From assembly GCF_017104565.1 (NCBI RefSeq), contig NZ_JAAGPD010000003.1:282769-346768 (forward strand): a DNA stretch of 64,000 nt, given 5' to 3'. Below are positions 1 to 8,762 of the stretch, piece after piece. A program made the position numbers and the translations under genes. The stretch comes from Paraburkholderia sp. Tr-20389. GTDB taxonomy: Bacteria > Pseudomonadota > Gammaproteobacteria > Burkholderiales > Burkholderiaceae. Under the pieces are notes generated by a model, which searched no databases, was not told the origin of the DNA, and saw only the letters and a list, made by a program, of their open reading frames with translations. Each line of letters begins with the position of its first letter. Positions within the stretch are counted from its first letter, which is position 1.

Positions 1-120
1 GTCGCGCGGGAGCGCCGTATCGTCGAAGCGGCCGTAAAAGCGGTTGTAGCCGTCCCATAGCGGCAGCCATGCTTCGTAGTCGGCGGGAACGACGGGGCGG
101 ATCTTCACGGCTTCGGTCAC
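1..120 (-). CDS. GNAT-family N-acetyltransferase (N-terminal part)
   Basis: This is the first 40 codons of a gene that runs off the left edge. It opens with GTG at 120, seven bases after an AAGGAG ribosome site, and reads MTEAVKIRPVVPADYEAWLP. An opening of the form I-R-P-V-x-x-x-D-Y-E-x-W-L-P-L-W is typical of GNAT acetyltransferases, which move acetyl groups from acetyl-CoA to small molecules or protein amines. The acetyl-CoA binding region lies outside the window, so the substrate cannot be judged. The gene is divergent from the MocR regulator at 223 across about 100 bases, an arrangement in which MocR proteins often control the neighbour. Confidence 0.7.
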   Translation of the reverse strand, partial: MTEAVKIRPVVPADYEAWLPLWDGYNRFYGRFDDTALPRD

Positions 121-222
121 GGCATGCGCTCCTTGCTTATATCGACAGGTATCGTCGAAGCATAGGGTTTCTGTGGCACCATTGTTAGCTCCACGTCGAA
201 AGCAAAATCTGGAGCCACGCAA

Positions 223-1719
223 TTGGACTACGGGCTGTTGATGTCGCGCTTCGCGAGCGAGGCGGCGAACCGCAAGCTCACGCAGCAAACCCTGCTTTAC
301 GAAAGCCTGCGTCATGCCATTCTGAACGGCGATATTCGCCACGGCAGTCAGCTCGTACCGACGCGGGCGCTCGCCGAGCAACTGGGCATCGCGCGCAACT
401 CGGTGCTGTATGCGTACGAGCGGCTCTCCGAGGAAGGTTTCATCGCCGCGAGCCGTCATGGTTCGATCGTCAGCTGTGTGACCTTGCCAGCGGCGAATGT
501 ACAAGCCGCCAGTGCTACGCCCGTCAGCCGCCTGTCCCAGCGCGTCGCAGGCATGCCGGGCGATCGGGGCGCGCGCGGCATGCAGTCGCCGTTTCAGGCA
601 GGCGTGCCCGCACTCGACGAGTTCCCCGTTGCGCAATGGCGTGCGTCGATGGAACGCGCATGGCGCTCCGTCGATGCACGCGATCTCGGCTACGGTTATT
701 ACGCGGGTCATCCGTCGCTCAGGCGCGCGGTGGCCGAATACGTGCGCGTGTCGCGCGGCGTGCGCTGCACGGCCGAGCAGGTGTTCATCACGTCGGGCAC
801 GCATACGAGCCTCGACTTGTGCGCGCGCATGCTGGCCGATCCCGGCGACACCGTGTGGCTCGAAAACCCCGGCTATCACGGTGCGAGAATTGCGTTTCAG
901 TCGGCGGGACTGAACATCGTGCCGATTCCCGTCGACGCCGCCGGCCTCGCACCGACAGAGGACCACTGGCAGCGCACGCCGCCGCGTCTCGTCTACATCA
1001 CGCCGTCGCATCAATATCCGCTTGGCAGCGTGCTGAGCCTGGAGCGGCGCTGGTCGATCATCGACAACATCGTCGAGCGCGGCGCATGGATCATCGAAGA
1101 CGACTACGACAGCGAGCTACGTCACAGCGGTCCGCCGCTGCCGTCGGTGCAAGGGCTGCGCGACGCCGCGCCCGTCGTTTACCTCGGCACTTTCAGCAAG
1201 ACCATGTTCCCCGCGCTGCGGATCGGCTTCATGATCGTTCCCGCGAGCCTCGCGTCCGAGATCGGCGGCGTGATCGGCGAGATGTCGCGGCAAGGGCGCG
1301 TCGCGGATCAGGTCGCGTTGGCCGATTTCATCGAAAGCGGCAGGTACGCCCGCCATTTGCGGCGCATGCGGCGCATCTACCAGCAGCGCCGCGAGGCGAT
1401 GGTCGGCGCGATCCACACGCACATGCGCGATCTCGTCACGGTTTCGTCCGACGGCAGCGGCATGCATCTGACGATGCGGCTCGATGCGCCTTTGAAAGAC
1501 CGCGAAGTGAGCGCCGAGCTTCGCGAGCGGGGCATATCGGTTTCACCGCTGAGCACGTATTGCTATCAGGGAGAGGACGCCGCCCGCTTCAACGGTTTCA
1601 TGCTCGGTTACGCGGGCGTGCGTCCCGACAAGGCGGACCGGCTGATCGCGGAACTCGGCGCGGCGATTCGTTCTCTGACGCGAGACAACCGATACAACCA
1701 ACAGGGAGAAGCACGATGA
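223..1719 (+). CDS. MocR-type (GntR/aminotransferase) transcriptional regulator
   Basis: 498 residues. A GntR winged-helix domain covers about residues 20-90 (VPTRALAEQLGIARNSV region). A class I aminotransferase-like domain follows from about 120 to 485, with an ENPGYHG motif near 214, an EDDYDSE motif near 292 and the PLP-lysine motif GTFSKT (Lys326). This is the MocR/PdxR layout, in which bound PLP or an amino compound controls DNA binding; such proteins bind DNA but rarely act as transaminases. TTG at 223 is preferred because GGAG lies eight bases upstream; ATG at 241 is the alternative. The stop overlaps the ATG of the next gene (ATGA), so the two are translationally coupled. The divergent acetyltransferase is a plausible target. 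The effector is unknown. Confidence 0.9.
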   Translation: MDYGLLMSRFASEAANRKLTQQTLLYESLRHAILNGDIRHGSQLVPTRALAEQLGIARNSVLYAYERLSEEGFIAASRHGSIVSCVTLPAANVQAASATPVSRLSQRVAGMPGDRGARGMQSPFQAGVPALDEFPVAQWRASMERAWRSVDARDLGYGYYAGHPSLRRAVAEYVRVSRGVRCTAEQVFITSGTHTSLDLCARMLADPGDTVWLENPGYHGARIAFQSAGLNIVPIPVDAAGLAPTEDHWQRTPPRLVYITPSHQYPLGSVLSLERRWSIIDNIVERGAWIIEDDYDSELRHSGPPLPSVQGLRDAAPVVYLGTFSKTMFPALRIGFMIVPASLASEIGGVIGEMSRQGRVADQVALADFIESGRYARHLRRMRRIYQQRREAMVGAIHTHMRDLVTVSSDGSGMHLTMRLDAPLKDREVSAELRERGISVSPLSTYCYQGEDAARFNGFMLGYAGVRPDKADRLIAELGAAIRSLTRDNRYNQQGEAR

Positions 1720-2252
1720 ATCTGAACGAAACACTCGGCGCTTTCGAAGGTACGCAGGTCGTGCGCTTCGAACGTCTGCTGCCCGGCCCGATCGAGCGCG
1801 TCTGGGCCTATCTGACCGAAGCCGACAAGCGCAGCCAGTGGCTCGCATCCGGCGCGATGGCGCCGCAGCCCGGCGGCGACTTCATCATGCACTTCGATCA
1901 TTCGCTGCTGTCGGCGACGCCCGAAGTCCCGCCAGAGCCGTATCGGCAGTACGCGGGCGGACATGAATCGCTGCACCGTCTGTTGCGCGTCGAGCCGCCT
2001 CATGCGCTCGCGTTCACGTGGGGCAGCATTCAAGACAATCTCTCGGAAGTGACGTTCGAATTGTCGGAAGCCGGCGATCAGGTGAAGCTCGTGCTCACTC
2101 ATTGCAATCTGTCAGGCCGCGCCGAGCAGCTCGACGTCGGCCCCGGCTGGCACAGCCATCTCGACGTATTGCGCGAGCGGCTGAACGGCCGCGCGCCTGC
2201 ATCGTTCTGGAAGCTCTTCGAGCAGGTCAAGGCGCGTTACGACGCACTGTGA
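1716..2252 (+). CDS. SRPBCC-fold (AHSA1/START-like) protein
   Basis: 178 residues. The N-terminal pattern (V-R-F-E-R-L-L-P-G-P-I-E-R-V-W-A-Y-L-T, then WLASGAM and a central F-x-W-G) is that of the AHSA1/Bet v1-like family, single-domain proteins with a hydrophobic ligand cavity and no common catalytic residue set. The ATG overlaps the stop of the MocR gene by four bases, and a GGGAG site lies inside the end of that gene. The coupling suggests the protein serves the same process as the regulator, perhaps as a ligand-binding or stress-related protein. No specific ligand can be read from the sequence. Confidence 0.85.
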   Translation: MNLNETLGAFEGTQVVRFERLLPGPIERVWAYLTEADKRSQWLASGAMAPQPGGDFIMHFDHSLLSATPEVPPEPYRQYAGGHESLHRLLRVEPPHALAFTWGSIQDNLSEVTFELSEAGDQVKLVLTHCNLSGRAEQLDVGPGWHSHLDVLRERLNGRAPASFWKLFEQVKARYDAL

Positions 2253-2366
2253 GGGGCGTGCGCACATGAGCGGCAAGTCATGCGTCGGGACTCCCAGGCT
2301 GCGTCTGCCTTGCCGCGAGTGCGATAATCGGGATCGCCCCAAATACAGCAGAGCTTGGAGAATACC

Positions 2367-3491
2367 GTGAGCCGCATCGACAACCCCGCACGCGACCAGG
2401 AAGCCGGCGTCGCCGATTCCACCCAGGACACCACGCGCATCGACGACACGCGCATCGGCGCGGTCCGTCCGCTGATCTCGCCCGCGCTTTTGCTCGACGA
2501 GCTGCCATGCCCGCCGGGCGTTCAGACGCTCGTTGAAAAGAGCCGCGTCGAAATCGCCGACATCCTGCACGATCGCGACGACCGGCTGGTGGTCGTCGTG
2601 GGTCCGTGCTCGATTCACGACCACGATCAGGCGATGGAATACGCGCACAAACTGAAAGTCGCAGCCGACGCATTGTGCGACGACCTGATGATCGTGATGC
2701 GCGTGTACTTCGAGAAGCCGCGCACGACGGTCGGCTGGAAGGGCTATATCAACGATCCGCGTCTGGACGGCAGCTTCCGCATCAACGAAGGGTTGCGTCG
2801 CGCGCGCGAACTGCTGCTCGAAATCAGCAGTCTCGGGCTGCCGACGGGCACTGAGTTTCTCGATCTGCTGAGCCCGCAATACATCGCGGACCTGATCGCA
2901 TGGGGCGCGATCGGCGCGCGCACGACGGAAAGCCAGAGCCACCGGCAGCTCGCGTCGGGCCTGTCGTGCCCGATCGGCTTCAAGAACGGCACCGACGGCG
3001 GCGTCCAGATCGCTGCCGACGCGATCGTCGCGGCAGCGGCGAGCCACGCTTTCATGGGCATGACCAAGATGGGCATGGCGGCCATCTTCGAGACGCGTGG
3101 CAACGACGATGCGCACGTTATCTTGCGCGGCGGCAAGAAAGGACCGAACTACGACGCAGCGGGTGTCGAGGAAGCGTGCGCCGCGCTGCGCAAGGTCGGC
3201 TTGCGCGAACAGGTGATGGTGGACTGCTCGCACGCGAACTCGAACAAGTCGCACGAGCGGCAGATCGAAGTCGCGCAAGATCTGGCGAACCAGTTGTCGG
3301 GCGGTGACAAGCGGATCGTCGGCGTGATGATCGAGAGCCATCTGGAAGCGGGTCGTCAGGATCTGAAGCCGGGTGTGCCGCTTGCTCGCGGTGTATCGAT
3401 CACCGACGCGTGCATCGGCTGGGCGCAAACCGAGCCCGTGCTGCAGACGCTCGCGCAAGCCGTCCGCGCGCGCCGTCAGCGCAACGCATAA
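2367..3491 (+). CDS. aroG: 3-deoxy-7-phosphoheptulonate synthase (DAHP synthase, class I)
   Basis: 374 residues. It condenses phosphoenolpyruvate and erythrose 4-phosphate to DAHP, the first step of the shikimate route to aromatic amino acids, in the cytoplasm. Diagnostic AroG-type motifs are present: VVGPCSIHD near residue 85, the MRVYFEKPRTTVGWKG stretch, GARTTESQ, FKNGTDG, VDCSHANS and GVMIESHL. The N-terminal extension before the regulatory helix is slightly longer than in E. coli AroG (350 residues). The start is taken as GTG at 2367, six bases after GGAG; an in-frame TTG at 2355 overlaps that ribosome site and is less likely. Whether it is feedback-inhibited by Phe, Tyr or Trp cannot be told by eye. 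Confidence 0.95.
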   Translation: MSRIDNPARDQEAGVADSTQDTTRIDDTRIGAVRPLISPALLLDELPCPPGVQTLVEKSRVEIADILHDRDDRLVVVVGPCSIHDHDQAMEYAHKLKVAADALCDDLMIVMRVYFEKPRTTVGWKGYINDPRLDGSFRINEGLRRARELLLEISSLGLPTGTEFLDLLSPQYIADLIAWGAIGARTTESQSHRQLASGLSCPIGFKNGTDGGVQIAADAIVAAAASHAFMGMTKMGMAAIFETRGNDDAHVILRGGKKGPNYDAAGVEEACAALRKVGLREQVMVDCSHANSNKSHERQIEVAQDLANQLSGGDKRIVGVMIESHLEAGRQDLKPGVPLARGVSITDACIGWAQTEPVLQTLAQAVRARRQRNA

Positions 3492-3577
3492 GCGCAGGCC
3501 GCCGGCGCGTTTCTTCGATAACGGGCAACATGGCGCAAGCAGTCGCCACTGCCGTGTTGCCCGGCGCATGGAGAGAT

Positions 3578-3901
3578 ATGACTACCGCGAACCAATATTC
3601 GAAGACCGCGCCGAGCCGCGCGGATGTCGACGCCATGGCGGGCGTGACCGTCGTCGAATTCGGCACCGACTGGTGCGGCTACTGTCAGGCCGCGCAGCCC
3701 GTGATCGGCAAGGCGTTCAGCCAGCACGCGGACACGCGTCATCTGAAGATCGAAGACGGTCCGGGCCGGCCGCTTGGGCGCTCGTTCAAGGTCAAGCTGT
3801 GGCCGACGCTGATCTTCATGCGCGACGGCGTCGAAGTGGCCCGCGTCGTGCGGCCAACAGATGCCGCGCAGATCGAAGAGGCGTTCACGGCCGCTGTGTG
3901 A
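3578..3901 (+). CDS. Thioredoxin-family protein
   Basis: 107 residues. A short thioredoxin fold with the active-site motif WCGYC (near residues 31-35) after the usual buried strand V-T-V-V-E-F-G-T-D, and the cis-proline loop as L-W-P-T-L-I-F. It lacks a signal peptide, so it should be cytoplasmic. The GY dipeptide between the cysteines differs from the GP of classical thioredoxin and would shift its redox potential. ATG at 3578 follows GGAGAG; in-frame upstream starts at 3410 and 3530 lie in or just after aroG and are not favoured. It is convergent with the small gene at 3911-4195. Its partner protein is unknown. Confidence 0.88.
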   Translation: MTTANQYSKTAPSRADVDAMAGVTVVEFGTDWCGYCQAAQPVIGKAFSQHADTRHLKIEDGPGRPLGRSFKVKLWPTLIFMRDGVEVARVVRPTDAAQIEEAFTAAV

Positions 3902-3910
3902 GCGGCCGCG

Positions 3911-4195
3911 TCAGCTCTTCGGGAAATCGCCGAACAGGCTGTTCAGGTCTTTCGTCTCTTCCGACAGGTTGTATTCCTTCTGCACGGCTTTGAGCGCGTC
4001 ATTGACGACGCGGTCGAAGCCGATCGCATTGCCGAAATGCTGCATCGTCCAGTTGCAGCCGCTTGCGTCCGCTTCCTGCAATTGCGGACGCGGCACGCGA
4101 ATCTTCACGCCATCCTCGACGACTTCCGGTGCGCGATGAATGCGCCGGCTTACTTCGTCCTGTAGCTGGGATGCGGTGCGCGTCTTGCGTAGCAT
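3911..4195 (-). CDS. Small conserved hypothetical protein
   Basis: 94 residues, basic at the N-terminus and polar throughout, no signal peptide or membrane segment. The sequence (R-T-A-S-Q-L-Q-D-E-V opening, central R-V-P-R-P-Q-L-Q, a WTMQHFGN segment and an acidic C-terminal half) gives no family I can name. Codon use matches the neighbours and the frame has G/C-rich third positions, so it is likely real. It lies between the convergent thioredoxin gene and the glutathionyl-hydroquinone reductase gene on the same strand, with an 85-base gap to the latter. Function not assigned. Confidence 0.6.
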   Translation of the reverse strand: MLRKTRTASQLQDEVSRRIHRAPEVVEDGVKIRVPRPQLQEADASGCNWTMQHFGNAIGFDRVVNDALKAVQKEYNLSEETKDLNSLFGDFPKS

Positions 4196-4280
4196 GTGAG
4201 TCTCCGTACTATCCGAACAACGTTCGCGGACAGTCTAGCGCAACGCGCACCGTGCAATCGAAGGCAATCGCGCTCGCGCC

Positions 4281-5261
4281 TCACTCGAAACGCGCGCGAT
4301 CGTGCGGCGCGTTGAAATCCTGCACGGGCCCGTGCGGCACGATGCCCGTCGGATTCACCGAGCGATGGCTCTCGTAGTAGTGCCGCTTGATGTGCTCGAA
4401 ATTCACCGTCGCCGCCACGCCGCGATGCTGATAAATATCGCGCGTGTAAGCGGACAGATTCTGATAGTCCGCGATGCGTCGCAAGTTGCACTTGAAGTGG
4501 CCGAAGTACACGGCATCGAAACGGATCAGCGTCGTGAACAGGCGGATGTCGGCTTCCGTCAGCCGGTTGCCCGTCAGGAAACGCTGCGTCGACAGTTTCT
4601 GTTCGAGCCAGTCGAGTGTCTCGAACAACGGCATGACCGCCTCTTCGTACGCGGCTTGCGTGGTCGCGAATCCCGACTTGTAGACGCCGTTGTTGACGGT
4701 GTCGTAGACGCGTGCGTTGATCGCATCGATCTCGGCGCGCAGCGGCGGCGGGTAGAAGTCGCCCGGCTCGGCGCCGATCTCGTCGAACGCCGAGTTCAGC
4801 ATGCGGATGATCTCCGACGACTCGTTGCTGACGATCGTCCGCTGATGCTTGTCCCACAGAATCGGCACCGTCACGCGGCCGCTGTAATGCGGGTCTGCCG
4901 CGACATAGACGTCGCGCAGGAACTTCGCGTGATTGAGCGCGTCGGGTACGACGCCGGGGCCTTCTGCGAAGGTCCAGCCGTCGCCGAGCATCAGCCAGTG
5001 CACGACCGACACGCTGATCATGTCCTCCAGCCCTTTCAGCGCGCGCACGATCAGCGTGCGATGCGCCCACGGACACGCGAGGCTCACATACAGGTGATAG
5101 CGTCCTGCTTCCGCTTCGAAGCCGTCGCGGCCGCTCGGACCGGCATCGCCGTCGGGCGTCACCCAGTTGCGGAAGACGGCGTCCGTGCGCACGAAGCGGC
5201 CGCCCGTCGATGCCGTGTCGTACCACTTGTCCTGCCATTGACCGTCGACTAACAAACCCAT
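4281..5261 (-). CDS. yqjG: Glutathionyl-hydroquinone reductase (xi-class GST, YqjG-like)
   Basis: 326 residues. It matches the xi-class glutathione transferases, which use a cysteine to remove glutathione from glutathionyl-hydroquinones. The catalytic motif CPWAHR has its cysteine at residue 63, the same number as E. coli YqjG. The VSVVHWLM segment, the thioredoxin-fold TVPILWDK and the SNESSEIIRML motif are all present, and the C-terminal helical domain begins near 165. GGAG lies just upstream of the ATG at 5261. The gene is divergent from a LysR regulator at 5419 across about 150 bases, which is probably its control region. The symbol rests on similarity to the E. coli family, not on a search. 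Confidence 0.88.
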   Translation of the reverse strand: MGLLVDGQWQDKWYDTASTGGRFVRTDAVFRNWVTPDGDAGPSGRDGFEAEAGRYHLYVSLACPWAHRTLIVRALKGLEDMISVSVVHWLMLGDGWTFAEGPGVVPDALNHAKFLRDVYVAADPHYSGRVTVPILWDKHQRTIVSNESSEIIRMLNSAFDEIGAEPGDFYPPPLRAEIDAINARVYDTVNNGVYKSGFATTQAAYEEAVMPLFETLDWLEQKLSTQRFLTGNRLTEADIRLFTTLIRFDAVYFGHFKCNLRRIADYQNLSAYTRDIYQHRGVAATVNFEHIKRHYYESHRSVNPTGIVPHGPVQDFNAPHDRARFE

Positions 5262-5418
5262 GTTGGTGCTCCTTGTTTTCTTTGCCCGGCGCGCACACGC
5301 GAACCCGCCGCCGCGATATTAGCCGCGCGGCGGAACATCGGCACAAGACCCTATGATGGACCCCCGTCCGCGTTTTGCCGTACGATTTTCCCGTCCATCT
5401 CATTCGACAGGTTCGAAC

Positions 5419-6333
5419 ATGTTGACCGATGAGGAGCTTGCGCTGCTCGAAGCGATACGCGAAAGCGGCAGCTTGTCGCGCGCCGCGGCGCGACTCGGCA
5501 AGGCTCCGTCGACGGTCTCGCACGCGGCGCGCCAGCTCGAAACGCGGTTCGACGCGCTGCTGTTCGACCGCCGCCGCTACCGGCTGCAATTGACGCCTGC
5601 CGGCCAGCTGCTCGCCGAAGAGGCCGCGCGGCTGATGCAGGACGTGTCGCGCATGACGCAGCGCGTGCGGCAGATCGCGAGCGGCTGGGAAGACCGTCTG
5701 TGGATCGTCACCGACGAACTGATGGAGTTCGAAACCTTCATGCCCGTCGTGCACGCGTTCGACGCGCTGCAATCGGGCGTCAAGCTGCGCGTGACGACGG
5801 AAGTGCTCGGCGGCACATGGGAAGCGCTGCGCGACGGCCGCGCGGACGTGATCGTCGGCGCGACCAATGAGCCGCCCGCGATTCCCGGCTTGCGCTGGTT
5901 CGAGCTTGGCGTGGTCGACTGGGTATTCGCGATCTCGCCGCGGCATCCGCTCGCGAACATCAAGGAACCGCTGCGGCGCGAGCAGATCGCGAAGCAGCGC
6001 GGCATCGTCGTCGCCGATTCGTCGCGCGCGAGCGGGCGCGCTTACGGGTTGCTCGGCGGACAGACTTCGCTCGCGGTGCCCAGCATGCGTGCGAAAATCC
6101 TTGCGCAGCGTGACGGACTCGGCGTCGGCTGGCTGCCGCGTCAGCGCGTCGCTTCGCTGCTCAAGCGCGGCGAACTGGTCGAAAAGGACACCGCCGATCC
6201 GCGCGAGCCCAACGTGCTCTATGTGGCGTGGCGCGGCGACCAGGAAGGCCGCGCGCTGACATGGTGGCTCGACCAGTTGCGCGCGCCGCGCCTCGCCGAA
6301 CGTCTGGTGCAGGGGATCGACCAGTTTGCGTGA
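5419..6333 (+). CDS. LysR-family regulator, YhaJ-like
   Basis: 304 residues. The N-terminal winged helix (ALLEAIRESGSLSRAAARLG, then STVSHAARQLE and LFDRRR) is followed by a periplasmic-binding-type effector domain. By memory, several blocks resemble E. coli YhaJ: G-W-E-x-x-L-x-I-V-T near residue 92, T-E-V-L-x-G-x-W-E-A-L-R-x-G-R-A-D-V-I-V near 130, and R-G-I-V-V-A-D-S near 195. YhaJ belongs to the same E. coli neighbourhood as yqjG and responds to quinone-type metabolites, which fits the divergent glutathionyl-hydroquinone reductase here. ATG at 5419 gives the usual LysR start; ATG at 5353 would add 22 unlikely residues. Confidence 0.88.
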   Translation: MLTDEELALLEAIRESGSLSRAAARLGKAPSTVSHAARQLETRFDALLFDRRRYRLQLTPAGQLLAEEAARLMQDVSRMTQRVRQIASGWEDRLWIVTDELMEFETFMPVVHAFDALQSGVKLRVTTEVLGGTWEALRDGRADVIVGATNEPPAIPGLRWFELGVVDWVFAISPRHPLANIKEPLRREQIAKQRGIVVADSSRASGRAYGLLGGQTSLAVPSMRAKILAQRDGLGVGWLPRQRVASLLKRGELVEKDTADPREPNVLYVAWRGDQEGRALTWWLDQLRAPRLAERLVQGIDQFA

Positions 6334-6535
6334 CAGCCGCCCGGAACCATCGGCGGCTGCATGCAACGAATGGAAATGCGACGGAAATTCGCGGCTCGCA
6401 CGTTGAAGGAATAAAGCGGCAGGGTCGGGCGTTCTGTTGATAAGACGATTGCAGTGCGCCCGCTCGCCCGCTCACCGACGCGCCGGCTTGCACATCGCTT
6501 TCGCCGTCCCTACCGACTTCCAACCAGAACGGCTC

Positions 6536-7156
6536 ATGAATACATCGACAACTTCCCGCACGGCCGCGCGCGACGGCATCGAGGCGCTTTCCACGCCGCC
6601 CCATGCGTCCCGCTACACGCGCACGGCGATGATCCTGCACTGGCTGATCGCCGGGCTCATCATCGTGAATGTGGTTCTCGGTCTTTCCGCTGATTCTCTG
6701 CCTGACGACTGGGTGCGTCCCGTCATCGACACGCACAAGTCGATCGGCATCACGGTGCTCGGCCTCGCGCTGCTTCGCTTGCTGTGGCGGGCGTCGCACC
6801 GGCCGCCGCCGTTGCCGCGCGAGTTTCCGTCGTGGGAGCGGATGGCCGCGCATGTCGCGCATTTCCTGCTGTACTTCGTGATGATCGCGCTGCCGCTGTC
6901 GGGCTGGATGCACGACTCCGCATGGAAGGCGGCGGCGACCCATCCGATGCATCTATTCGGCGTGATCCCGTTTCCGCGTATCGGCCTCATCATGAATCTC
7001 GATCCTGCCGTGAAAGAGCCGCTGCACGACCGCTTCGGCATGCTGCACACGTATCTCGGCTATGCGCTGTACGCGCTGCTGGCAATGCATATCGGCGGCG
7101 CGCTGAAGCACGAGCTGCTCGACCGTCATTCCGTCATCAAGCGGATGGTGCCGTGA
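6536..7156 (+). CDS. Cytochrome b561-type di-haem membrane protein
   Basis: 206 residues with four predicted membrane helices. The histidines expected to hold two b-type haems are visible: ILHWLIAG in helix 1, IDTHKSIG before helix 2, AHVAHFLLYFVM in helix 3 and GYALYALLAMHIGGALKHE in helix 4. These proteins move electrons across the inner membrane, often from quinol to a periplasmic acceptor. ATG at 6536 is chosen because the family starts shortly before the first helix; an in-frame ATG at 6437 would add 33 residues. The stop overlaps the ATG of the glycosyltransferase by one base, so the two are co-translated, an unusual pairing. Confidence 0.88.
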   Translation: MNTSTTSRTAARDGIEALSTPPHASRYTRTAMILHWLIAGLIIVNVVLGLSADSLPDDWVRPVIDTHKSIGITVLGLALLRLLWRASHRPPPLPREFPSWERMAAHVAHFLLYFVMIALPLSGWMHDSAWKAAATHPMHLFGVIPFPRIGLIMNLDPAVKEPLHDRFGMLHTYLGYALYALLAMHIGGALKHELLDRHSVIKRMVP

Positions 7157-8694
7157 TGGACATCGATGTGATCGAAGACGTCACGCTGATGAACCCCGCC
7201 CTGGCCGACGTGACATTGCATGATGCCGGCGCGCGACCGAAGCTGTCGCTGCGCGAAGCGCTCGCCGCCGCCTCGCCGCGTATCAACCCGCGCAAGGGGA
7301 CGTGGCAGAGCGCCGTCATTCATGGCAGCGTGACCGCACTGTGGCTGCTGCTGTTCGCGCGCGCGTTCTTTTTGCATGGCGCGCTCGCGTGGTCGACGGG
7401 TATCGCTTACGTGCTGTACGACACGCTGCTGCTCGCATTCGTCACGGTGAAGACGCTGCCGTTGATTCGCCGCTCGTTGCCGGCGCATCGTTCTGCCAGC
7501 GCCGCCAACCTGCCGACGATGGGCGTGATCGTCGCCGCGCACAACGAGGCGGGCGTGCTGCCCGTGACGCTCGCTGCGCTGCTGAGGCAGACGCAAGGTC
7601 CGGCGCAGATCGTGATCGCCGACGACGGTTCCACCGACGGCACCCGCGATCTGCTGACCCGCCGCTTCGGCCTCGTCGAGCCCGCGCTGGGCGAACTGAG
7701 TGCGCCCAGCAGCCGCTATCCGAATCTGTACTGGTTGCGCGTGCCGCACGGCGGAAAGGCGCTCGCGCTGAACGCCGCGATCGAAGTGATGACGACCGAC
7801 ACCGTGATGACCGTCGACGCCGACACGCTGCTCGCCGATGATGCGACGCTCGCGATGCGCGTGGCCTTCGCGCAGTCGCCGAAGCTGGTCGCGGCCACGG
7901 GCATCCTCGTGCCCGTCTGCGATCGGACGGCGAGCGGACGCGTGTTCCAGTGGTTTCAGAACTACGAATACATGCGCAATTTCATCGCGCGTTTCGCGTG
8001 GATGCGGGCCGATAGCCTGCTGCTGGTGTCGGGCGCGTTTGCGTCGTTTCAGCGCAAGGCGCTTGTCGCTGTCGGTGGATTCGACGGCCAATGCCTCGTC
8101 GAAGATTACGAGTTGATTCACCGGCTGCGGCGCTATTCCGTCGATCGCGATCTGGGCTGGGAAGTCCGCGTGGTCGGCGACGCGCATGCGCAGACGGAAG
8201 CGCCCGCGACGCTCGGCGCATTCCTGCGTCAGCGCCGCCGCTGGTTTGCGGGCTTTTTGCAGACGCAGTACTGGAATCGCGACATGACGGGCAATGCGCG
8301 CTACGGCACGCTCGGCCGGCTGATGCTGCCCGTGAAGGCCTTCGACACGATGCAGCCCATCTACGGTCTGACCGCGTTCGCGCTGCTGCTCGGCTTCGTG
8401 TTCGGCGGACATGGGGTGATCGTCGTGTCGATTTTCAGCGTGATTGGCCTGAAGACGGCGATCGACCTCGCGTTCTACGTGTGGAGCATCCATTTGTACC
8501 GCCGCTGGACGGGGCTCACGCGCGGCACCAGTCTGCCGATGGCCGTGGCTGCCGCGATCGCCGAGCCGTTCACCTTCCAGTTGCTGCGCCACACGGGCGC
8601 GGCGCTCGGCTGGCTGCAATTTCTACGCGGCGGGAAGACGTGGGGCAAGCAGCATCGCGCGGGTCTCGTCGGCGCGACGCAGGCCGCGCGTTGA
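7156..8694 (+). CDS. Family 2 glycosyltransferase, membrane bound
   Basis: 512 residues. Two N-terminal membrane helices (about 50-95) lead into a GT-A catalytic domain with IADDGSTDGT near residue 155, the metal-binding TVDADT near 215, LVEDYEL near 315 as the acceptor-site ED, and RQRRRW near 357, the Q/R-x-x-R-W motif of processive enzymes. Further helices follow at the C-terminus. This is the layout of poly-N-acetylglucosamine and hyaluronan-type synthases, but the polymer cannot be named. The gene overlaps the cytochrome b561 gene (TGATG) and is followed by a strong terminator at 8763-8790, so the pair forms one transcript. Confidence 0.88.
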   Translation: MDIDVIEDVTLMNPALADVTLHDAGARPKLSLREALAAASPRINPRKGTWQSAVIHGSVTALWLLLFARAFFLHGALAWSTGIAYVLYDTLLLAFVTVKTLPLIRRSLPAHRSASAANLPTMGVIVAAHNEAGVLPVTLAALLRQTQGPAQIVIADDGSTDGTRDLLTRRFGLVEPALGELSAPSSRYPNLYWLRVPHGGKALALNAAIEVMTTDTVMTVDADTLLADDATLAMRVAFAQSPKLVAATGILVPVCDRTASGRVFQWFQNYEYMRNFIARFAWMRADSLLLVSGAFASFQRKALVAVGGFDGQCLVEDYELIHRLRRYSVDRDLGWEVRVVGDAHAQTEAPATLGAFLRQRRRWFAGFLQTQYWNRDMTGNARYGTLGRLMLPVKAFDTMQPIYGLTAFALLLGFVFGGHGVIVVSIFSVIGLKTAIDLAFYVWSIHLYRRWTGLTRGTSLPMAVAAAIAEPFTFQLLRHTGAALGWLQFLRGGKTWGKQHRAGLVGATQAAR

Positions 8695-8762
8695 GCGTCG
8701 TTGGCGCGCAGATCGGCGACGTATCGCGTCGTTGAGCGCGTTGCGGTCGCAACGAACACAAG

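Noticed and set aside
2112-3569. Long minus-strand open frame of 485 codons opposite aroG and the SRPBCC gene
   Set aside because: It is a shadow of G+C-rich codon bias; Arg/Ala/His-rich translation, no ribosome site, and aroG on the other strand has full family motifs.
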